DNA of 64,000 nt from Ornithinimicrobium ciconiae (GCF_007197575.1 NZ_CP041616.1:3906001-3970000), one strand, 5' to 3'; positions 41,198-51,356 are shown, numbered from the stretch's first letter. Program-made: numbers and translations. The notes: generated by a model from the sequence alone, not told the origin.

Positions 41198-43012
41198 ATG
41201 CCGATCAGCAGCACCTGCCAGGTCCACGTCGACGGCAGTCCCCTGCCCGCGGACATCGCCGGCCTGCTCACCGACGCCTGTGTCGATGACAGCCAGAGAC
41301 TGCCCGACATGTTCACCCTCCGGTTCCGGGACATCGGCCGCACCGTCATCGCCAAGAGCGGGGCGGTGATCGGCGCCACGGTGAAGATCTCCGTGCAGAC
41401 CGCCGCCGCGAGCTCGCCCGTCCCGCTCATGGTCGGCGAGGTCACTGCGATCGAGGCGGAGTTCGACTCAGCCGGCACCTTCACCGTGATCCGCGGCTAC
41501 GACCCGGCACACCGCCTCTTCCACGGCCGCAGGACCCAGGCCTTCACCCAGGTCACTGCCACCGACGTCATCACAAAGGTCGTGCAGAGCGCCGGGCTGC
41601 GGACCGGCAGTCTCGCCACCACCAAAACGGTCTATGAGCAGGTCTCCCAGGCCGGGCAGACCGACTGGGAGTTCCTGGAGTCGCTGGCCCGCGAGGAGGG
41701 GATGGACCTGTGGGTCCGGGAGGGGAAGGTGAACTTCGCTGCGCCGGAACGAGCCTCAGCCGCACCGGCAGCAGGTGGGCGCGGCACCCGGGTGCCGCTG
41801 GCGATCCGGCTGGGCACCGAGCTGGTCCGGCTGCGCGCGGTCATCAGCTCTGCCCAGCAGGTCAAGGAGGTGGAGGTCCGCGGATGGGACGTCAGCACCA
41901 AGAAGGAGTTGAAGTCCGTGGCACCGGCCGAGACGGACACGGTGAAACTGCCCGATGTCAACGCCAAGAAGCTCGCCGCCACGTTCGGCAACAAGACCTA
42001 CGTGTCCACGGAGGTGCCTTTCGGCGCCCAGGCCGAGGTGGACGGGGCGGCCAAGTCCCTGGCCCGGGAGGTGGCCGGCAGCTTCGCCTCCGTCGAGGGA
42101 GTGGTCCACGGCAACCCCGACCTGTGCGCCAACAGTGCCATCACCCTCGACGGACTCGGCGGCCCGTTCGACGGCAAGTACACCGTCACCTCCACGCGCC
42201 ACCGGTTTGATCCCGCCCACGGCTACCTGACGACCTTCACGGTGTCCGGTCGCAACGACCGCACCATGCTCGGACTGGCCGCCTCCGGGAGCAGCACGGC
42301 CGGTCCGGTCGGTCCGGTCGTCGCAGTCGTCACCGACGTCAATGACCCCGACAAACTCGGTCGGGTCAAGGTCAAGATGCCGTGGCTGGACGACGACTAC
42401 GTCTCGCCCTGGGCACGCACCGTCCACCCCGGTGCCGGCAAGGACCGCGGGTGGGTGGTCCTGCCCGAGGTGGGTGATGAGGTGCTGGTCGACTTTGAGC
42501 AGGGCAGTGTCCGCCGCCCGTACGTGCTCGGTGGCCTGCACAACGGCGTCGACACGCCCCCGAGCAAGGGACCCGCACTGGTCGACGGCGCCAAGGGTGC
42601 CGTGAACCGGAGAACCATGGTCTCCCGGCGCGGACACCGCATCGACCTGCTGGACGAACAGGGCCGGGCCGACGGGGTCACCGTGCAGACCGCGGACGAC
42701 AAACTCATCCTCAACCTCGACGCCGTCGCCACCACCATCACCCTGCACAGCGACGGCACCGTCCAGATCGAGGGCACCAAGGGCATCGTGGTCGACGCAG
42801 CAAGCGCCAACCTGGACCTCAAGGGCGGCAAGATCACGATTGCCGGTCAGCAGGGGATCGAGATCAAGAGCACCGCCGGCAACGTCTCCGTCCAGTCCAG
42901 TGCTCAGCTGGAGCTGAAAGGCATCACCACCAAGCTCGAGGGCAGCGCCATGACCGAGGTCAAGGGCGGGGCGACGTGCGCCATCTCCGGGGGGCTGGTG
43001 CGCATCAACTAG
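41198..43012 (+). CDS. VgrG-like central spike protein (Pvc8-like)
   Basis: The 604-aa protein has a gp27-like N-terminal part (residues about 1-340, with YDPAHRLFHGRRTQAF and WEFLESLAREEGMDLWVREG), an OB-fold gp5 part (about 365-450, VAVVTDVNDPDKLGRVKVKM, GDEVLVDFEQGS, YVLGGLHNG) and a C-terminal beta-helix of short repeats (about 490-604). It is the spike under the tube, tipped by the PAAR protein of the next gene. The start lies 3 bp after the LysM gene. Confidence 0.95.
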   Translation: MPISSTCQVHVDGSPLPADIAGLLTDACVDDSQRLPDMFTLRFRDIGRTVIAKSGAVIGATVKISVQTAAASSPVPLMVGEVTAIEAEFDSAGTFTVIRGYDPAHRLFHGRRTQAFTQVTATDVITKVVQSAGLRTGSLATTKTVYEQVSQAGQTDWEFLESLAREEGMDLWVREGKVNFAAPERASAAPAAGGRGTRVPLAIRLGTELVRLRAVISSAQQVKEVEVRGWDVSTKKELKSVAPAETDTVKLPDVNAKKLAATFGNKTYVSTEVPFGAQAEVDGAAKSLAREVAGSFASVEGVVHGNPDLCANSAITLDGLGGPFDGKYTVTSTRHRFDPAHGYLTTFTVSGRNDRTMLGLAASGSSTAGPVGPVVAVVTDVNDPDKLGRVKVKMPWLDDDYVSPWARTVHPGAGKDRGWVVLPEVGDEVLVDFEQGSVRRPYVLGGLHNGVDTPPSKGPALVDGAKGAVNRRTMVSRRGHRIDLLDEQGRADGVTVQTADDKLILNLDAVATTITLHSDGTVQIEGTKGIVVDAASANLDLKGGKITIAGQQGIEIKSTAGNVSVQSSAQLELKGITTKLEGSAMTEVKGGATCAISGGLVRIN

Positions 43013-43090
43013 AACCACGCAGCCGACGGAGCCAGCACCAGGGCGACGCACGCGCGCCAGCGTCCGCGACCACACGACATACCAGAGGAG

Positions 43091-43381
43091 ATGGCGACCA
43101 TGCCACCAGCAGCCAGGGTCAGCGACCCGACCGGGCACCCGGGCGTCATCGGACCGCCGGGGGTGCCGACGGTGCTGATCGGCGGCTTGCCGGCAGCCAC
43201 CGTCAGCACGGCTCACATCTGCTCCTTCCCCGGCGTGCCGCCACACCCACCCAGCGTGATTCTCCCGCCGGGCTGCCCCACCGTGCTGATCGGAGGACTG
43301 CCCGCGGCACGAATGGGAGACATGTCTGCGTGCGGCGCCCCCATCGTCATGGGCTGCCCCACGGTGCTGATCGGAGGATGA
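43091..43381 (+). CDS. PAAR-domain spike tip protein
   Basis: The 96-aa protein has three repeats ending in PTVLIGG (residues about 27-33, 61-67, 90-96) with DPTGHPGVIGPPG, conserved His and Cys residues (HICSFPG, MSACGAP), as expected for a PAAR cone that binds a metal and sharpens the spike. RBS AGAGGAG before ATG at 43091; its stop overlaps the gp25 gene by 4 bp. Confidence 0.93.
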   Translation: MATMPPAARVSDPTGHPGVIGPPGVPTVLIGGLPAATVSTAHICSFPGVPPHPPSVILPPGCPTVLIGGLPAARMGDMSACGAPIVMGCPTVLIGG

Positions 43382-43836
43382 GCGTGGTGACCAGTTATCC
43401 CGACAGGGGCATCGACTTCATCGGCGCCGGCTGGTCCTTCCCACTAGGGGTGGACGCGACGGGCCGGATCGCGCTGGTGACCCGTGACCGGGAGATCCAG
43501 GAGTCGCTGCGGCTGATCCTGGGCACTGCTCCCGGGGAGCGACCGATGCGCCCGGAGTTCGGCTGCCGGATCCACGAGCACGTCTTCGGGCCAGCCAACT
43601 CCACCACCGCGGCCATGGTGGGACTCGACGTCCGCGAGGCGATCGAGCGGTGGGAGCCCCGTGTCGACCTGCTCGATGTCGGGGTCAGTTTCGACTCGCA
43701 CGCCGAGGGCACCATGTATGTCGACATCGGCTACACGCTGCGCGGTGACAACGACCCGCGCAACCTCGTCTTCCCGTTCTACGTGATCCCTGACAGCCAT
43801 GAGGACCGCTCCCCGAGCGGCCCCGAGCAGGAATAG
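43378..43836 (+). CDS. gp25-like baseplate wedge protein (Pvc9-like)
   Basis: The 152-aa product has FIGAGWSFPLGVDATGRIALVTRDREIQESLRLIL, then GTAPGERPMRPEFGCRIHEHVF, the lysozyme-unrelated gp25 baseplate core, and YTLRGDNDPRNLVFPFY. gp25 starts sheath polymerisation on the baseplate. ATG at 43378 overlaps the PAAR stop; the open frame further upstream is the shadow of the spike gene. Confidence 0.94.
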   Translation: MSVVTSYPDRGIDFIGAGWSFPLGVDATGRIALVTRDREIQESLRLILGTAPGERPMRPEFGCRIHEHVFGPANSTTAAMVGLDVREAIERWEPRVDLLDVGVSFDSHAEGTMYVDIGYTLRGDNDPRNLVFPFYVIPDSHEDRSPSGPEQE

Positions 43837-45795
43837 GTGGTGACCGTGGCCCTTCCCGCACCCGACCTGGACGACCGCCGCTTCCAGCAGCTGGTGGACG
43901 ACGCCAAGCGCCTCGTCCAGCAACGCTGCCCCGAGTGGACCGACCACAACGTCTCCGACCCCGGGGTGACGCTGATCGAGGCCTTTGCCCAGATGGTCGA
44001 CCAGCTCATCTACCGACTCAACCGGGTGCCGGACCGCAACTATGTGAAGTTCCTGGAGATGATCGGCGTCGAGCTGCGCTCGGCCTCCGCCGCCCGGGGA
44101 GCAGTGACTTTCTGGCTGTCAGCGCCGCAGCCTCAGCCCGTGCTGGTGCGGGCGGGCTCGGAGGTCGCGACCCCACGCACCGATGTGCAGGAGGCCCTGG
44201 TGTTCACCACCCTGCGCGAACTGTCGATCGTGCCGTGCACGTTCGCGCACTCCGCGGTGCGCCCCACCGGGGAGCAGCCCAGCGACACCACCCGGTCCCT
44301 GGACAGTGAGCAGGGGTTCACCTGTTTCGCCAGCTCCCCCCAGGTCGGTGACGAGTTGCTGGTCGGACTCTCCGACGCGGTCCCGTCCTGCGCGGTGCTC
44401 TTGCGACTGGACTGCACCGTGGCCGGTATGGGCGTCGACCCGCGTCGTCCCCCGCTGGCCTGGGAAGCCTGGGACGGCACCGACTGGGTGCCCTGCCAGG
44501 TGGACAGCGACGGGACCGGCGGCCTGAACCGACCGGGAGACATCGTGCTGCACGTCCCTGACGGCCACCAGGCCTCGGTCATCGCACGGCACCGGGCCGG
44601 CTGGCTGCGTTGCCGACTCCTCGAGGCCGAGCCCGACCAGCCCACCTACACCGCCAGCCCCCGGATCATGGCTGTGGAGGCCTCCACGGTGGGCGGCACC
44701 ACGGGTTATGTGCACGCTGAGATTGTGGGGCGGGAGGAGGTCGGGCGCTCCGACGGCACACCCGGGCAGCGGATGCTGCTCAGCCGTCGACCCGTCGTGG
44801 CCTCGGAGGCGACCCTGCGGCTCGAGGTCGTCACCGACACCGGGACCCAGGAGTGGGAGCAGGTGGCCCACTTCGCCGCCTCCGGTCCTGAGGATCGGCA
44901 CTTCCGTCTGGACGCCTATGCCGGGGAGGTCCAGTTCGGGCCCGGGGTCCGCCAGCCCGATGGCGGGCTGCGCTACTACGGTGCCGTCCCTCCCCGAAGC
45001 GCCACCGTGCGCGTGCACGGCTATCGGTGCGGGGGCGGACGGCGGGGCAATATCGCCACCGGTCAGATCCGGGTCCTGAAGTCCAGCGTGCCGTATGTCG
45101 CACGGGTCGAGAACCGCTCCGCCGCCGTCGGCGGGGCCGACCCGGAGACCCTCGAGGATGCCAAGGTGCGCGGCCCGATGCTGCTGCGCTCCCGCGGCCG
45201 GGCAGTAACTGCCGAGGACTTTGAGGAGCTGGCACGCGAGGTCGCCCCGGACGTCGCCCGCGCCCAATGCGTCACCATCCTCACGCCGGAGGAGGCCGGG
45301 GGTGTCCGCCTCCTTGTCGTCCCGCACGTGCCCAGCGACCCGGTCGGTCGCATCGAGCGGGCTGAGCTGGACCCGCCGGAGTCCCTGCTGCAACGGATCA
45401 GCACCAGCCTGGAGGCCCGGCGGCTGATCGGGACCCGCATCATGGTCACCCCACCGGACTATGTATGGGTGACTGCCGTGGTCAGTGTCTCGGCACGCCC
45501 CCAGCATGACCCTCAGGAGGTCCGCACCGCTGTCCTGCGAGCGCTGTACCACCACTTCCACCCCTTGACGGGCGGGCCGGACGGGACCGGATGGCCGCTG
45601 GGCCGGCACGTGCAGTCGCACGAGCTGCACGCCACTCTCGCGCACGTGGAGGGAGTCGATATGGCCGAGGAGATCAGCGTGTCCCTGTTCCCGGCAGAGG
45701 CCGGCACCGGCCGCCGCGAAAAGGCCGTGCAGCGGGTCGATCTGGGGCCGACGTCGCTGGTCTACTCCTTCGAGCACCAGGTCCGGGTGCGCTGA
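43837..45795 (+). CDS. Baseplate assembly protein J-like (Pvc11-like)
   Basis: The 652-aa product contains the hallmark start APDLDDRRFQQLVDDAKRLV, then HNVSDPGVTLIEAFAQMVDQLIYRLNRVPDRN, found in the large eCIS baseplate proteins, a variable middle domain, and the gpJ core (about 370-640: GGADPETLEDAKVRGPMLLR, AVTAEDFEELAREVAP, LARAL-like VRTAVLRALYHHFHPL). It is the main wedge component. GTG at 43837 directly follows the gp25 stop. Confidence 0.94.
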   Translation: MVTVALPAPDLDDRRFQQLVDDAKRLVQQRCPEWTDHNVSDPGVTLIEAFAQMVDQLIYRLNRVPDRNYVKFLEMIGVELRSASAARGAVTFWLSAPQPQPVLVRAGSEVATPRTDVQEALVFTTLRELSIVPCTFAHSAVRPTGEQPSDTTRSLDSEQGFTCFASSPQVGDELLVGLSDAVPSCAVLLRLDCTVAGMGVDPRRPPLAWEAWDGTDWVPCQVDSDGTGGLNRPGDIVLHVPDGHQASVIARHRAGWLRCRLLEAEPDQPTYTASPRIMAVEASTVGGTTGYVHAEIVGREEVGRSDGTPGQRMLLSRRPVVASEATLRLEVVTDTGTQEWEQVAHFAASGPEDRHFRLDAYAGEVQFGPGVRQPDGGLRYYGAVPPRSATVRVHGYRCGGGRRGNIATGQIRVLKSSVPYVARVENRSAAVGGADPETLEDAKVRGPMLLRSRGRAVTAEDFEELAREVAPDVARAQCVTILTPEEAGGVRLLVVPHVPSDPVGRIERAELDPPESLLQRISTSLEARRLIGTRIMVTPPDYVWVTAVVSVSARPQHDPQEVRTAVLRALYHHFHPLTGGPDGTGWPLGRHVQSHELHATLAHVEGVDMAEEISVSLFPAEAGTGRREKAVQRVDLGPTSLVYSFEHQVRVR

Positions 45796-46331
45796 TGCGT
45801 GGCACCGTCGAGGGTCTAACCACCCCACACCCGCTGGCCGAACTGCTCCCCGGGCTCTACAGCCAGGACACGCTGGCGCAGGCCCTGTGCAGCAGCCTCG
45901 ATGAGGTCCTCGCCCCTGTCATCGGCACGCTGGACAACCTCCCGGCCTATCTGGACCTGGCCACCACCCCGGACGACCTCGTCCCGTGGTTGTCGCGGTG
46001 GGTCGGTATGCCGGTCCAGGCCCCGATGCCCGTCGAACGGTTGCGCGACCTTCTGCAGTCCGCGGTGGACCTGCAGGGGTGGATCGGCACCACGCGCGGC
46101 GTGCAGCTCTCGCTCGAGGCGCTGTTCGGAGCCACGACCGTGGTCGAGGAGTCGGGCGGGTCCGACTGGTCCCTGGACCCGCACGCCCCGCTGCCCGGCG
46201 ACCGGGTGCCCTCCGTCACGGTGCGCGTGAGCGAGGGCACCGGCACCCCCCTGGACGCCGACCGTGTGGAAACCGTCGTCGCCGCGGTCACGCCCGCGCA
46301 CGTGCTGTGCCGCGTGGAACTGGTGACGTAG
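45795..46331 (+). CDS. Tail protein I-like baseplate component (Pvc12-like)
   Basis: The 178-aa protein reads HPLAELLPGLYSQDTLAQAL, FCSSLDEVLAP-type region, LPAYLDLATTPDDLVPWLSRWVGM and RLRDLLQSAVDLQGWIGTTRGVQLSLEALFGA, the conserved pattern of gpI/phage tail protein in eCIS. ATG at 45795 overlaps the preceding stop (TGATG). It is the last rightward gene of the structural operon; its final 44 bp overlap the convergent regulator gene, and no tail fibre gene follows. Confidence 0.93.
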   Translation: MRGTVEGLTTPHPLAELLPGLYSQDTLAQALCSSLDEVLAPVIGTLDNLPAYLDLATTPDDLVPWLSRWVGMPVQAPMPVERLRDLLQSAVDLQGWIGTTRGVQLSLEALFGATTVVEESGGSDWSLDPHAPLPGDRVPSVTVRVSEGTGTPLDADRVETVVAAVTPAHVLCRVELVT

Positions 46332-49191
46332 GGGGCGGTGGTGCGTCCCCACCGAGGAACTCTCGGACCCGGCCATGCTCGGCAAGGGTCGCCTGCGCTG
46401 CGGTGTGGTCACCCAGCGCTCGTTGAAGGCGCGCGAGCAGCAGCCACGCGGTGTCACGCATCGGGTCGAGCTGCACCACCCGCTGCGCCTGCCACACCCC
46501 CACATCAGCTCGATCCTGCTCCAAGCACATCGCCGCCGCAGATGCCAGGGCCCCAGCCACACTGAGCCGCAACCGATCTCGCTCATCGACCACCCACTCA
46601 GCCTCACCAACCTCGGGGAGCAGATCACCGCGATAGAGGTCGATGAGCTCGACCGCCCGGTCCCCGACCTCGGCCACCTCGCCGGCGCGGGTGGCGCGCA
46701 CCAGGGCGGTGACCGCTGCTTCGGCCAGCTGCACGTCCACCGTCACCCCGGGAAGTTCGAGCCGGTAGGCATCGCCGTGTCGTCGCAGAGCTGTGGGATC
46801 AACCCCACGGTCCTCCAGGAGCCGTCTGATGCTGGAGACCGCGACCTGCAGCCGGTGGGTGCCGGCGTCCAGCCGCGCCCCCGGCCACAGACTCTCGATG
46901 AGCCGCTCCCGGTGCACATCTGCACCGTGGTGCATCGCTAGCAGCATCAGGAGCAAGCGGGCCCGCGGGCGCAACGGCGAGAGGTCGATCTCCGTGCCGT
47001 GATCGAGTCGGAACCCGCCCAGGCACCGCACCGAGGGTGCGGGTGGGCCGTCGGCGCCGGCACCCTGTTGGCCACGGGTGTGGTGCACGACGAACCGACA
47101 CGTCGCCAGGACGCTGGCGACATCGGCCAGCCCGCCCTGCCGGTCCGGTCCAGACCGCATCGCCGTCGGCGCGACGGCCCCCTCGGCCGCGGTCACCGCG
47201 ACGGTCAGGGCGTGCACCCACAACCCCAGCACCGGTGCTCCCAGCTCTGCGGACGACTCGGCCGCCCGGTCCAGGTGACGGTGCGCCTCGGCATACTCCC
47301 CCCGGCGCGCCAGGGCCACGGCCGTGATGGAGCGGATCACGAGCTCACCCCACGCATCGCCGTCCCGCTGGCAGGCGCTGATGGCGCTGCGACAGGCATC
47401 GATACGCCAGGACTCCCCAGCCGTCTCCAGGACCAGGCAGGCCTGCAGCCCCCGGGCCACCCGCGCGAGCCACGGATAGCCCTCGACGTCGGCCGTCAGG
47501 CTCAGATCCTCCAGCGTGGCGCAGCAACGTTCTCGTTGGCCGGGGACGCCCACCTCGACCAGGGCGCCGAGGATGCCCGCCGCCAGCCATGGCCAGGTCC
47601 CGACAGCCAGCACCGGATAGCAGCGGTCCAGCTCGTCCCGGGCCTCGGGCACCCGTCCGGCGAACAGGTGCGCCACCGCCGACACCAGGCCCCACTCGGC
47701 GTCCGCACCCTCTGGCGGCTGAGGTGCCCGCGCGGCACGGGTCAGCGCACGCACCGCCCCCAGCGGCGTGCGGATGACGTCCACCGGTGGCATGCGTTGC
47801 CCCAACCAGGCCGACGCAAGCAGTCGCTCGTGGGCGCAGTATGCCGCCAGGTCGGGGTCGTCGGCCGCAGCCTCCACCAGGCGCAGCGCGACGAGGGCGT
47901 CCTCGATCGAGCCCTGGCGCAGCAAGCGCCGGGTCCGCGCCACCGCCAGCCAGGGGTCGTTCTGCTCAGCGGGCGGCAGGACGCCCGCGGCCAGCTCCCC
48001 GACATCACGGTCCGCGACCCCGAGTCGCTCACGCACCACCCGCGCCGCCGCGCCCCAGTCCCCGGCGCGCTTGTAGGCCCGCAACGCCTCGCTGTGGTGG
48101 CCCGACCGTTCGAGCAGCTGGGCAGCGCGGGCGTGCAGCGCCGTGACCTCTCCCGCTGGCACCTCGTCCTCCAGCGCGACCTCCAGGTGGTCCCTGAGCA
48201 CCTGGTGGTAGCGGTAGGTCAGGCCCTCGTCGGGGGTCGTCGTGAACAGCTGCTGGGTCGTGAGATCCCGCAACACCTCGGCGCTGCCGGTCCGCCCCAG
48301 GAGCTCGTCGCACAGGGGTCCGTCCAGGACACCCAGCGGCGCCGTGCGCACCAGGAACTGGCGGCGTTCGGCGGTGAGCCCGTCGAGCACCGTGCGGGTC
48401 AGGTAGGAGCGGATCAGCCGAGAGCGTCCGTTGAGCCGGACGACCTCTGCCTCCCGCTCGAGGTGGGTCTGGCCACGGACGGACAGGTGAAAGAGCTGCA
48501 GGGCCGCCGCGAGACCTCCGACCCGACGGCAGAGCAGGGCCGCGGTCTCCGGGCTGAGCGGTTCGCGATAGATAGTGCGAAACAGGTCCTCGACCTCCCA
48601 GGAGCGGAATCTCAGGTCATCGCCCGAGAGCTCGACGAGGGCACCTGAGGCCAACATCCGGCTCGTGTTGAAGGACGGAGGTCGGCGCGTGCCGAGCAGG
48701 ATCCGCACGGAGGCCGGTCTCAGCAGCAGGAAGCGCTCGAGGGCGGCCTCGGCGCCGGTGCCGGCGATCTCGTGCAGGTCGTCGATGACCAGCAAGGGAC
48801 ACCCAGGGCCGGGTCCGTCACCGAGGGCGGTGAGCAGGCCGTCGATGCCCTCCTCCGGGGGACAGTCGGCGCGATGGCCCAGGAGCGCCCGGGACAGATA
48901 GCCCACCAACGCGGTTTCCTCGCGATCCTCGCCACCGGCGGTGTACCACGCTGCGGCAGGCGTCGCGGCAGCGACCCTGCCGAGCAGCGTGGTCTTTCCC
49001 GCACCGGGTGGAGCCACGACGAGGCCGGTGACCGGCGCGTCCGGCCCGAGAAGGACGTCCTCCAGTCGTCCCCGGGCCAGGCCGACCGGCGTGGGCCGTT
49101 GGGTCCTGAAGGGCACCGTCCCCGCACGCGCACCCGGGGTATCCGCCGCCGAACTCCTCACGCTTGGGCTCGGGGCGGTGGCCCCGGTCAC
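46288..49191 (-). CDS. MalT-like ATPase / SARP (BTAD) hybrid transcription regulator
   Basis: The 967-aa protein has an N-terminal STAND-type ATPase (Walker [13 protein letters not shown] near 58-70, Walker [10 protein letters not shown] near 132-140), a long helical TPR-like region (about 330-690), then an OmpR-type winged helix (about 718-815, with RLIESLWPG and [14 protein letters not shown]) and a BTAD domain (about 820-945) with the closing [18 protein letters not shown] motif. A DNA-binding unit at the C-terminal side of a MalT-type body is unusual. It overlaps the peptidoglycan hydrolase gene by 4 bp and the structural operon by 44 bp, so it probably regulates this locus. Confidence 0.9.
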   Translation of the reverse strand: MTGATAPSPSVRSSAADTPGARAGTVPFRTQRPTPVGLARGRLEDVLLGPDAPVTGLVVAPPGAGKTTLLGRVAAATPAAAWYTAGGEDREETALVGYLSRALLGHRADCPPEEGIDGLLTALGDGPGPGCPLLVIDDLHEIAGTGAEAALERFLLLRPASVRILLGTRRPPSFNTSRMLASGALVELSGDDLRFRSWEVEDLFRTIYREPLSPETAALLCRRVGGLAAALQLFHLSVRGQTHLEREAEVVRLNGRSRLIRSYLTRTVLDGLTAERRQFLVRTAPLGVLDGPLCDELLGRTGSAEVLRDLTTQQLFTTTPDEGLTYRYHQVLRDHLEVALEDEVPAGEVTALHARAAQLLERSGHHSEALRAYKRAGDWGAAARVVRERLGVADRDVGELAAGVLPPAEQNDPWLAVARTRRLLRQGSIEDALVALRLVEAAADDPDLAAYCAHERLLASAWLGQRMPPVDVIRTPLGAVRALTRAARAPQPPEGADAEWGLVSAVAHLFAGRVPEARDELDRCYPVLAVGTWPWLAAGILGALVEVGVPGQRERCCATLEDLSLTADVEGYPWLARVARGLQACLVLETAGESWRIDACRSAISACQRDGDAWGELVIRSITAVALARRGEYAEAHRHLDRAAESSAELGAPVLGLWVHALTVAVTAAEGAVAPTAMRSGPDRQGGLADVASVLATCRFVVHHTRGQQGAGADGPPAPSVRCLGGFRLDHGTEIDLSPLRPRARLLLMLLAMHHGADVHRERLIESLWPGARLDAGTHRLQVAVSSIRRLLEDRGVDPTALRRHGDAYRLELPGVTVDVQLAEAAVTALVRATRAGEVAEVGDRAVELIDLYRGDLLPEVGEAEWVVDERDRLRLSVAGALASAAAMCLEQDRADVGVWQAQRVVQLDPMRDTAWLLLARLQRALGDHTAAQATLAEHGRVREFLGGDAPPPPTSPVPRGTARARA

Positions 49192-51185
49192 GGGGACCAG
49201 TCCGGTTCGGCGACTGCGGCGTCCTGCGCGAAGCCGTCCGCGAGACCGTCGCCGTCGGAGTCGATGAGCAACGGGTTCGTGCCGGTCGCCAGCTCCCAGG
49301 CGTCGGAGAGCCCGTCACCGTCGGTGTCAGCGGAGTGCGGGTCCAGGCCGGTGCGCGTCTCATAGGCGTCGGAGAGCCCGTCAGCATCGGTGTCGAGGAA
49401 TCCGTCGCGGACGTTCTCGGCGAACTCGCCCCGGCCCACGACACCCGCGACGCCCTGCAGGGAACCCGGGTCGGTCCCGTCCTGCAGTTCCTGGGTGTCG
49501 GAGATCCCGTCGCCATCCGTGTCCGCGCTCAACGGGTCGGTCTTGGAGACCATGGCCTCGTAGCCGTCGGACAACCCGTCCCCGTCGGTGTCCGGATTCA
49601 TGGGATCGGTGCCGGCCAGCGCCTCGAACGCGTCCGTGAGCCCGTCGCCGTCCGAGTCTCGGGACTGGTCTGGCGGCAACCCTGCGTCGATGAGGTCGTA
49701 GCCGGTCCCAGGGGGGGCCACTGGCTGCGGGGTGAACGGAGCAGGTGCTGGTCCGGTGGGTGGCACTACGGCCTCAGCAAGCTCCGATACCACGCCCGCA
49801 TGGGTGAACCGGGTCCCGGCGTCCATGACAGCCACCCCCGTGCCCGGTGTCGTCTCGACCGTGCGACCGTCACCGAGGCTGATCGCGACATGCGCCCCCG
49901 GCGGACGAGGACCACCGCTGGGCTCGTAGGGGAAGTAGAAGAGCAGGGCGCCCTTGGTATGCAGCGCCTCCTCCACGGAGATCGTCGCGGAGTGTGCCTT
50001 GAGTTCGAGGTACTGCCCCTGCGCGGTCCTGGGGATGTCGACGCCGACCTGCTCAGCGGCCCACTGGGTGAGCTTGGAGCAGTCGAACTGCGTCGGGTCG
50101 GGCCCCTCGGCGTCGGTGCCGAAGACATAGGGGTCACCGAACTGGTCCATCGCGGCGTCCACGAACCCGTCGACGGCACTGGTGGGAGTGGCCCAGGCGG
50201 TCCCGCTGGGGTCCGCAGCCAGCGGCGTCGGCACGGCCGACGCCGCGCCCGGGTGGTAGGTCACGCTGGTCACTGCTGGCCCCATCGTCGACGGTGGCGC
50301 CGGAGACATCGGGAGGGGCACACCGCCTGGGGGAACTCCCGGACTCAGGCTCGGTGGCGTGCTCGTCACCGGGCCGGGGGCGGGCGCTGGAGCGTGGACA
50401 CCCTCCCCCGCGTCCTGCTGCAGGGGGTCCGTCCCATAGCTGACCTCAGCCGCGTCGGTGAGCCCGTCCGCGTCGGTGTCTGCCCGCGTCGGGTCAGTGC
50501 CGTAGAGATGCTCCATGGCGTCCGAGAGCCCGTCACTGTCGGTGTCGGGCGAGGTCGGATCGCTGCGCAGCACCCCGACCTCGAACGCATCGCTGAGACC
50601 GTCCCCGTCAGTGTCGGCGACGGTGGGGTCGGAGCCGGCGGCGACCTCCAGGGCATCGACCAGGCCGTCACCGTCGGTGTCAGTCTGCCGGGTCCCGGTC
50701 ATCCAGGCCGTCGTGGCATCCTGCTGCGTGTGCTGGACCGCCTGGCCCGCCACATAGGGGGCGGTGGGTTCAGGAGCAGGGCCGGTGGGTGCGGGGGCGT
50801 CATAACCGGACACCCCGGACCAGTCGCCCTGCACCCCGACCGTCGCCTCCACGTCGTCCAGGTAGGTGCGGTAGTCGTGGGCGGTCCCGCGGTTGGACTC
50901 GTGCGTGGTGGTCCAGGGTCGCATGTCGATGCCGCCGCGCGAGATCTCGTAGGCGGCTTGTGCGTTCACTCGTGGGTCCGCAAGGTCACCCCAGGAGTTG
51001 CCCCGGACCGTGGGGTCGATATTGACCTGCCACAGTCCGCGCGAGTCCTCTCCCTGACTGTTGACAGCGTCGACCCGGCCACCGGACTCCGCCAGGGCGA
51101 TGGCAGTCCAGCTGGTCGCCTGGCTCGGGGTGAAGCCCGCCCCCAGGGCAACCTGGTAGATCTCTTCGATGGAGTACGTCGCCAT
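49188..51185 (-). CDS. Dual peptidoglycan hydrolase: transglycosylase and NlpC/P60 with TSP3 repeats
   Basis: From ATG at 51185 (GAGGAA before it) the 665-aa protein has a lysozyme-like domain (about 5-85; Glu33 in ALAESGG and SRGLWQVN), a block of Ca-binding thrombospondin type 3 repeats (about 167-255, DTDGDGLSD), an NlpC/P60 domain (about 335-460; Cys369 in FDCSKLTQ, His432 in [11 protein letters not shown]) and a second TSP3 block (about 500-650). There is no signal peptide or membrane helix, so it should build up in the cytosol unless delivered or released by lysis. Calcium binding may switch it on outside the cell (inference). It may be eCIS cargo or a release lysin. Confidence 0.85.
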   Translation of the reverse strand: MATYSIEEIYQVALGAGFTPSQATSWTAIALAESGGRVDAVNSQGEDSRGLWQVNIDPTVRGNSWGDLADPRVNAQAAYEISRGGIDMRPWTTTHESNRGTAHDYRTYLDDVEATVGVQGDWSGVSGYDAPAPTGPAPEPTAPYVAGQAVQHTQQDATTAWMTGTRQTDTDGDGLVDALEVAAGSDPTVADTDGDGLSDAFEVGVLRSDPTSPDTDSDGLSDAMEHLYGTDPTRADTDADGLTDAAEVSYGTDPLQQDAGEGVHAPAPAPGPVTSTPPSLSPGVPPGGVPLPMSPAPPSTMGPAVTSVTYHPGAASAVPTPLAADPSGTAWATPTSAVDGFVDAAMDQFGDPYVFGTDAEGPDPTQFDCSKLTQWAAEQVGVDIPRTAQGQYLELKAHSATISVEEALHTKGALLFYFPYEPSGGPRPPGAHVAISLGDGRTVETTPGTGVAVMDAGTRFTHAGVVSELAEAVVPPTGPAPAPFTPQPVAPPGTGYDLIDAGLPPDQSRDSDGDGLTDAFEALAGTDPMNPDTDGDGLSDGYEAMVSKTDPLSADTDGDGISDTQELQDGTDPGSLQGVAGVVGRGEFAENVRDGFLDTDADGLSDAYETRTGLDPHSADTDGDGLSDAWELATGTNPLLIDSDGDGLADGFAQDAAVAEPDWSP

Positions 51186-51261
51186 GGCAGATTCCTCGCA
51201 GCCCGTGGCTCTCAGCGGTAACACCCATCCTAGGGAGTCGGACCTGCCCGCGGCTAGGGGT

Positions 51262-51282
51262 TTGCAGATTACGGTCCTGCAA
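51262..51282. promoter_or_regulatory. Inverted repeat upstream of the peptidoglycan hydrolase gene
   Basis: TTGCAG - 9 bp - CTGCAA, 77-97 bp upstream of the ATG at 51185, in the 171-bp gap to the next gene. It could be an operator; no other support. Confidence 0.3.
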
Positions 51283-51356
51283 CGGTCACCTGCACGCTCC
51301 CGGAGGCTCGGGGTCGGCCCGACGACTGTTGGGGTCGACCCCGGTCCTCATCAACC

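Noticed and set aside
33711..46331. Prophage
   Set aside because: There is no capsid, portal, terminase, integrase or lysis cassette of phage type; the presence of DUF4157, DUF4255, AAA ATPase and DUF6760 points to an eCIS.
33711..46331. Type VI secretion system
   Set aside because: No TssJ/L/M membrane complex or ClpV is present, the AAA ATPase is of Pvc15 type and the cell is a Gram-positive-type actinomycete.
49188..51185. Calcium-binding repeats read as an adhesin
   Set aside because: The TSP3 repeats surround lysozyme-like and NlpC/P60 domains with intact catalytic residues and there is no signal peptide, so a hydrolase is the better reading.
51331..51342. GGGGTCGACCCC palindrome as a terminator of the 51357 gene
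   Set aside because: It has no loop and no T-run; a chance GC palindrome is as likely.
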